NCBI GenBank assembly: GCA_031286585.1
Contig: JAITUC010000042.1
Coordinates: 1 to 64,000, forward strand
Direction of reading: 5' to 3'
DNA length: 64,000 nucleotides
DNA from: Delftia acidovorans
GTDB lineage: Bacteria > Pseudomonadota > Gammaproteobacteria > Burkholderiales > Burkholderiaceae_C
Of this stretch, positions 61,067 through 64,000 are shown piece by piece. The notes under the pieces are model-generated. The model had not been told where the DNA came from. It worked only from the letters and a program-made list of their open reading frames with translations, and ran no database searches. The translations under genes were made by a program, and so were the position numbers. Numbering within the stretch: position 1 is the first letter of the stretch; each line of letters opens with the position of its first letter.

Positions 61067-62257
61067 TCAGACCAGGGCGCGGGCCACGGCCCAGTACATG
61101 CCGCGGTTGAAGCCCTTGCGCATCATCGAGCCGACCTTGGTCGGCGGCGTGGGCTTGACGTCGACCTGGTAGTCGTACCAAAGCGGCATGCCCCCGTCCA
61201 GGCCCATCTGGGCGATGGCCACCACGCGCCCGTCGTAGGCATCGCTGGTGCGGCCGAAGCGGATCTGCGAGGCGATGTTGTTCACCACCACGGGCGACTG
61301 GTTGTGGCAGGCGCCGCCGGCCTTGCTCACGGGCAGGTCCACCGTATCGCCCAGCACATAGACATGGCTCTGGCCCAGCACCTGCATGGTTTCGTGGTCG
61401 GTGGGCAGCCAGCCCTCGCCATCCTGCGCCTGCGACAGGCCGCAGTCGCGCACGGCCTGCACGGCGCGTATGGGCGGCGTGGCCATGAGGATGTCGAAAT
61501 CCTCGGCCTGGCCCTCTTCCGAATACGCGACCCTGGCCTCGGGGTCCACGCGCGCCAGCGTGAAGCCGCGCTGGTGGCGAATGCCGCGCTGCTCGAACAC
61601 CGTGGGCAGGATCTCGCAGGTGTCCTTCTGCAGGAACAGGCAGTTGCGCAGCAGCTGCGAGACCGTGGGATAGGTGTAGACGATCTCCACCTTGTCGCGC
61701 ACGCCGCGACGGCGCAGCAGGTCGTCCAGCATCAGCGTGGTCTCGATGGGCGCGATGCCGCACTGGTGCGGCACATTGGGCGTCTTGGGAAAGGTGACGG
61801 TGACGAAGATGCGGCCCCTTTCTATGCGCGCCAGCTTGTCGGCCAGCTGCCGCGCGGGCGCATGCTGGTAGAAGTGGTCGCCGGCCTCGGCCAGGCCTTC
61901 GATGCGCTCGGGCGAGGGCACGCAGCCCGTGGAGATCACCAGATGGTCGTAGCCGAAGCGCTTGCCGCTCCTGCAGTGCACGGCCTGCAGCGCAAAGTCG
62001 AAGCGCTCCACCTCTTCCACCTGGAAGTCGATCTCGGGCCGCAGCAGGCCGCGCTGCCTGCGCCGCAGCTCGTCGCGGAAAAAGGCATTGAAGGCCACGT
62101 ACATGAAGGCCGGCTTGTAGTAGTGCCAGGGCGAGTTCGACAGCATGGTGATGCGCACCTTGCCTGTGACCACCTCCGGATACAGCTTGCCGACCAGGTG
62201 GTTGGCGGTCATGGTGCCGCCAATGCCACCGCCGATGATCAATATGTGATGCGCCAT
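61067..62257 (-). CDS. Sulfide:quinone oxidoreductase-like FAD flavoprotein
   Basis: 396 residues. The FAD motif is HHILIIGGGIGGTMTANHLVG, then SNSPWHYYKPAFMYVAFNAF, and the second nucleotide region YVLGDTVDLPVSKAGGACHNQSPVVVNNI, typical of the SQR/NDH-2 flavoprotein superfamily. Cysteines occur in STGCVPSPERIEG, HQCGIAPIE and GGACHNQ; whether they equal the SQR redox pair needs alignment. It may transfer electrons from sulfide or another donor to quinone. Pairing with DUF1641 is recurrent. The AAGGAG site precedes the ATG at 62257. Confidence 0.82.
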   Translation of the reverse strand: MAHHILIIGGGIGGTMTANHLVGKLYPEVVTGKVRITMLSNSPWHYYKPAFMYVAFNAFFRDELRRRQRGLLRPEIDFQVEEVERFDFALQAVHCRSGKRFGYDHLVISTGCVPSPERIEGLAEAGDHFYQHAPARQLADKLARIERGRIFVTVTFPKTPNVPHQCGIAPIETTLMLDDLLRRRGVRDKVEIVYTYPTVSQLLRNCLFLQKDTCEILPTVFEQRGIRHQRGFTLARVDPEARVAYSEEGQAEDFDILMATPPIRAVQAVRDCGLSQAQDGEGWLPTDHETMQVLGQSHVYVLGDTVDLPVSKAGGACHNQSPVVVNNIASQIRFGRTSDAYDGRVVAIAQMGLDGGMPLWYDYQVDVKPTPPTKVGSMMRKGFNRGMYWAVARALV

Positions 62258-62333
62258 CCCTGCTACTCCTTGTGCTTTCGCCTCAGTGGAACAACCGCTG
62301 GCGCCGCCTGGCCCCAGCCCCGGAAAACGCGCC

Positions 62334-62933
62334 TCAGTCAGGCTTGAGCGACCGCCACACTCCGTCCCAGAGCGCATCGAACAAGGGCTCTATGGCCGTG
62401 TCGATGATGCCGTCCAGCCGCAGGCAGATCATGCGGATCGCGCTGCCGTACATCAGGCTGGCCGCCACCATGGGCTCCATCTGGCGGATCTCGCCATCGG
62501 CCATGCCCGCGAACACGAAGCCGCGCATGCGCACAAAGGCCGAGGCCGAGCAGATGGCCTGCTCATCGGGCAGAAACTCGCGGTGCCGCGCATTGACCAC
62601 GAAGCCCATGGCCTCGGGCTCGGCCTCTGCCAGCCCGAACAGCATGCGCAGCACCTCGCGGCAGCGCTCGGTACTGCCCGCGTGCCGCTCCTCGATATCG
62701 TCGAGCAGCACATTCATGCGCGCCAGCAAATGCCGGTACAGCTCGCGCGCAATGCCTTCCTTGTCGGCAAAGTGGTTGTAGAAAAAACCGATGGACACGC
62801 CGGCCTCGGCACACAACTCCTGTATCGAGGTATTGAAGAAGCCCCGCTCCACGAACAACCTGAGCGCCACGCGCAGCGTCTGCACATGGCGCGATCCCGC
62901 ATGCGGAAAGAAGGTCCAAGCCTCGTCTTGCAT
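62334..62933 (-). CDS. TetR-family regulator of the SQR-like operon
   Basis: 199 residues. The HTH is VQTLRVALRLFVERGFFNTSIQELCAEAGVSIGFFYNHFADKEGIARELYRHL (residues 17-69). It is the first gene of a tandem with the SQR-like and DUF1641 genes (76 bases to the next start). A palindrome 13 bases upstream of its start should be its own operator, so the operon is probably autorepressed. Confidence 0.9.
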   Translation of the reverse strand: MQDEAWTFFPHAGSRHVQTLRVALRLFVERGFFNTSIQELCAEAGVSIGFFYNHFADKEGIARELYRHLLARMNVLLDDIEERHAGSTERCREVLRMLFGLAEAEPEAMGFVVNARHREFLPDEQAICSASAFVRMRGFVFAGMADGEIRQMEPMVAASLMYGSAIRMICLRLDGIIDTAIEPLFDALWDGVWRSLKPD

Positions 62934-62945
62934 GGGAACCGATAG

Positions 62946-62965
62946 TAGAACGAATCTTCATTCTA
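62946..62965. promoter_or_regulatory. TetR operator upstream of the SQR-like operon
   Basis: TAGAACGAA-TC-TTCATTCTA, a 20-base inverted repeat with one mismatched pair, lying between tetR and the divergent phzF-like gene. Confidence 0.7.
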
Positions 62966-63147
62966 TTTTTCACGATCACTTGCAAACCACAGCAGGGTTT
63001 TCCAGAAAGGACGGCACCCGCGCATCAGTCTCAATGCCTGGCCCATTCCCGGCCATTGCCCCGCAGGACCGTAGAATCCGCGCGCAGCCATTGGAGACCG
63101 AGACAATGACCGGCTGCATACGAATCCGATCCAAAGGCTTTTTGCAA

Positions 63148-63951
63148 ATGCAACTTCCCATCCACGTCATCGACGCATTCACATCCGAACGATTCAAGGG
63201 GAATCAGGCCGCCGTTGTTCCCCTGGATGCATGGCTTGCCGATTCCACGCTGCAGGCCATTGCCGCAGAGAACAATCTGTCGGAAACCTCGTTCCTGGTC
63301 TGGAGTGCCGATCGCGCCGCCTTCGAGATCCGCTGGTTCTCCCCGCTCACGGAAATCGCGTTCTGCGGCCATGCCACGCTGGCAAGCGCCTTCGTGCTGT
63401 TCGAGGCCGACCCCGCGCTGCGCAGCATCACGTTCTGGGCCGCTGCCGTGGGCAATGTCACCGCCACGCAGGAGGATGGCGGACGCATCGTCATGACCTT
63501 CCCGCGCCGCGATGCCAAGCCGCTGGACGAGGCGCCTGCCGCGCTGCGCGAAGGCCTCACGCCCGCGCCCGCCGCCTATCTGGTGAACCAGCAGGCCTAC
63601 GTGGCAGTCTACGCCGCCGAGGCCGATGTGCTGGCAGTCAAGCCGGATCTGGAACGCCTCAAGTCGCTGGGGCCGCTGGATGTGGTGGTGACGGCGCCTG
63701 CCGACGCTGGCGCCTCATATGACTTCGTGAGCCGCTACTTCTGGCCCGCCAACGGCGGCGAGGAAGATCCCGTCACCGGCTCCATCCATGCGGCGCTTGC
63801 CCCTTACTGGGCGGGCAGGCTGGGCAAGAACCGCCTGGTCGGCCACCAGGCCTCGCGGCGCACGGGCACGCTGTTTTGCGAAGTGACCGATGCCAGCGTG
63901 GAGGTGGCCGGCCACTGTGCGCGTTACCTGACCGGGACGATCACTGTCTGA
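63148..63951 (+). CDS. PhzF-family phenazine-biosynthesis-like isomerase
   Basis: 267 residues. The family motifs are IHVIDAFTSERFKGNQAAVVPLDAW, NNLSETSFLV with the conserved catalytic glutamate, EIRWFSPLTEIAFCGHATLASAFVLF and the C-terminal DFVSRYFWPANGGEEDPVTGSIHAALAPYW. Most PhzF-like proteins in non-phenazine organisms are isomerases of unknown substrate. The ATG at 63148 is chosen for the family-typical start; an ATG at 63106 would add 14 residues. No other phenazine genes are present. Confidence 0.9.
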   Translation: MQLPIHVIDAFTSERFKGNQAAVVPLDAWLADSTLQAIAAENNLSETSFLVWSADRAAFEIRWFSPLTEIAFCGHATLASAFVLFEADPALRSITFWAAAVGNVTATQEDGGRIVMTFPRRDAKPLDEAPAALREGLTPAPAAYLVNQQAYVAVYAAEADVLAVKPDLERLKSLGPLDVVVTAPADAGASYDFVSRYFWPANGGEEDPVTGSIHAALAPYWAGRLGKNRLVGHQASRRTGTLFCEVTDASVEVAGHCARYLTGTITV

Positions 63952-64000
63952 TCGCGGGGGAAAGTCCGGCGCCGCCCACGACTCCCCCATTTCGCTCCGG
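63952..64000. other. Right edge, no feature
   Basis: The last 49 bases after the phzF-like stop show no coding or regulatory feature that can be supported. Confidence 0.4.

Overview
The window is GC-rich, densely packed chromosomal DNA of a betaproteobacterium. The best guess is Comamonadaceae, Delftia or a near relative. This rests on an Omp32-like porin, a Bug/TctC-type solute-binding protein, many four-base ATGA gene overlaps, and an interspersed repeat that I associate with that family. The genus is inferred; no marker gene fixes it. I see no tRNA, rRNA, insertion sequence, prophage or CRISPR array.

Layout. 1-13.7 kb holds housekeeping and envelope genes: the start of etfB, an MscS channel, an ECHDC3-like crotonase, a histone-deacetylase-like amidohydrolase, a moxR-DUF58-transglutaminase-mltB operon, an orphan amino-acid binding protein, an Hsp20 chaperone, tsaD and a GGDEF/EAL protein. 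14-28.3 kb is a nitrate-assimilation block: nasR (NIT-ANTAR antiterminator), an ABC nitrate importer, then CBS, DUF937 and chemoreceptor genes, and finally nasC-like reductase, nasA nitrate reductase, ybiB and cobA. 28.4-43 kb holds a BvgS-like hybrid kinase, a thioesterase, a flavoprotein, rpsU-yqeY, a LysR/tartrate dehydrogenase pair, a beta-propeller/HTH pair, phoD, glutathione reductase and an MFS carrier.

43.4-49 kb is a catabolic module: porin, TetR, Rieske oxygenase, TIM-barrel protein, ferredoxin reductase and ferredoxin. 49.1-50.7 kb is an AT-rich accessory patch of four small genes, one of them frameshifted. 50.7-56.9 kb is a sugar-acid (galactarate/glucarate-type) degradation locus. 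57-64 kb holds a Fur-boxed PepSY operon, an EamA exporter, a TetR/SQR-like/DUF1641 operon and a PhzF-like protein.

The best-integrated system is nitrate assimilation. Both transcription units start with an NtrC-like site, a sigma-54 promoter, ANTAR-type hexaloop hairpins whose loops carry A1 and G4, and a strong terminator before the first gene. NasR, encoded next to the first leader, is the natural reader of both. The importer brings in nitrate, NasC/NasA reduce it to nitrite, and CobA makes the sirohaem precursor that nitrite reductase needs. Nitrite reductase itself is not in the window. The most novel stretch is the AT-rich island, which looks like an orphan immunity-gene-type array.
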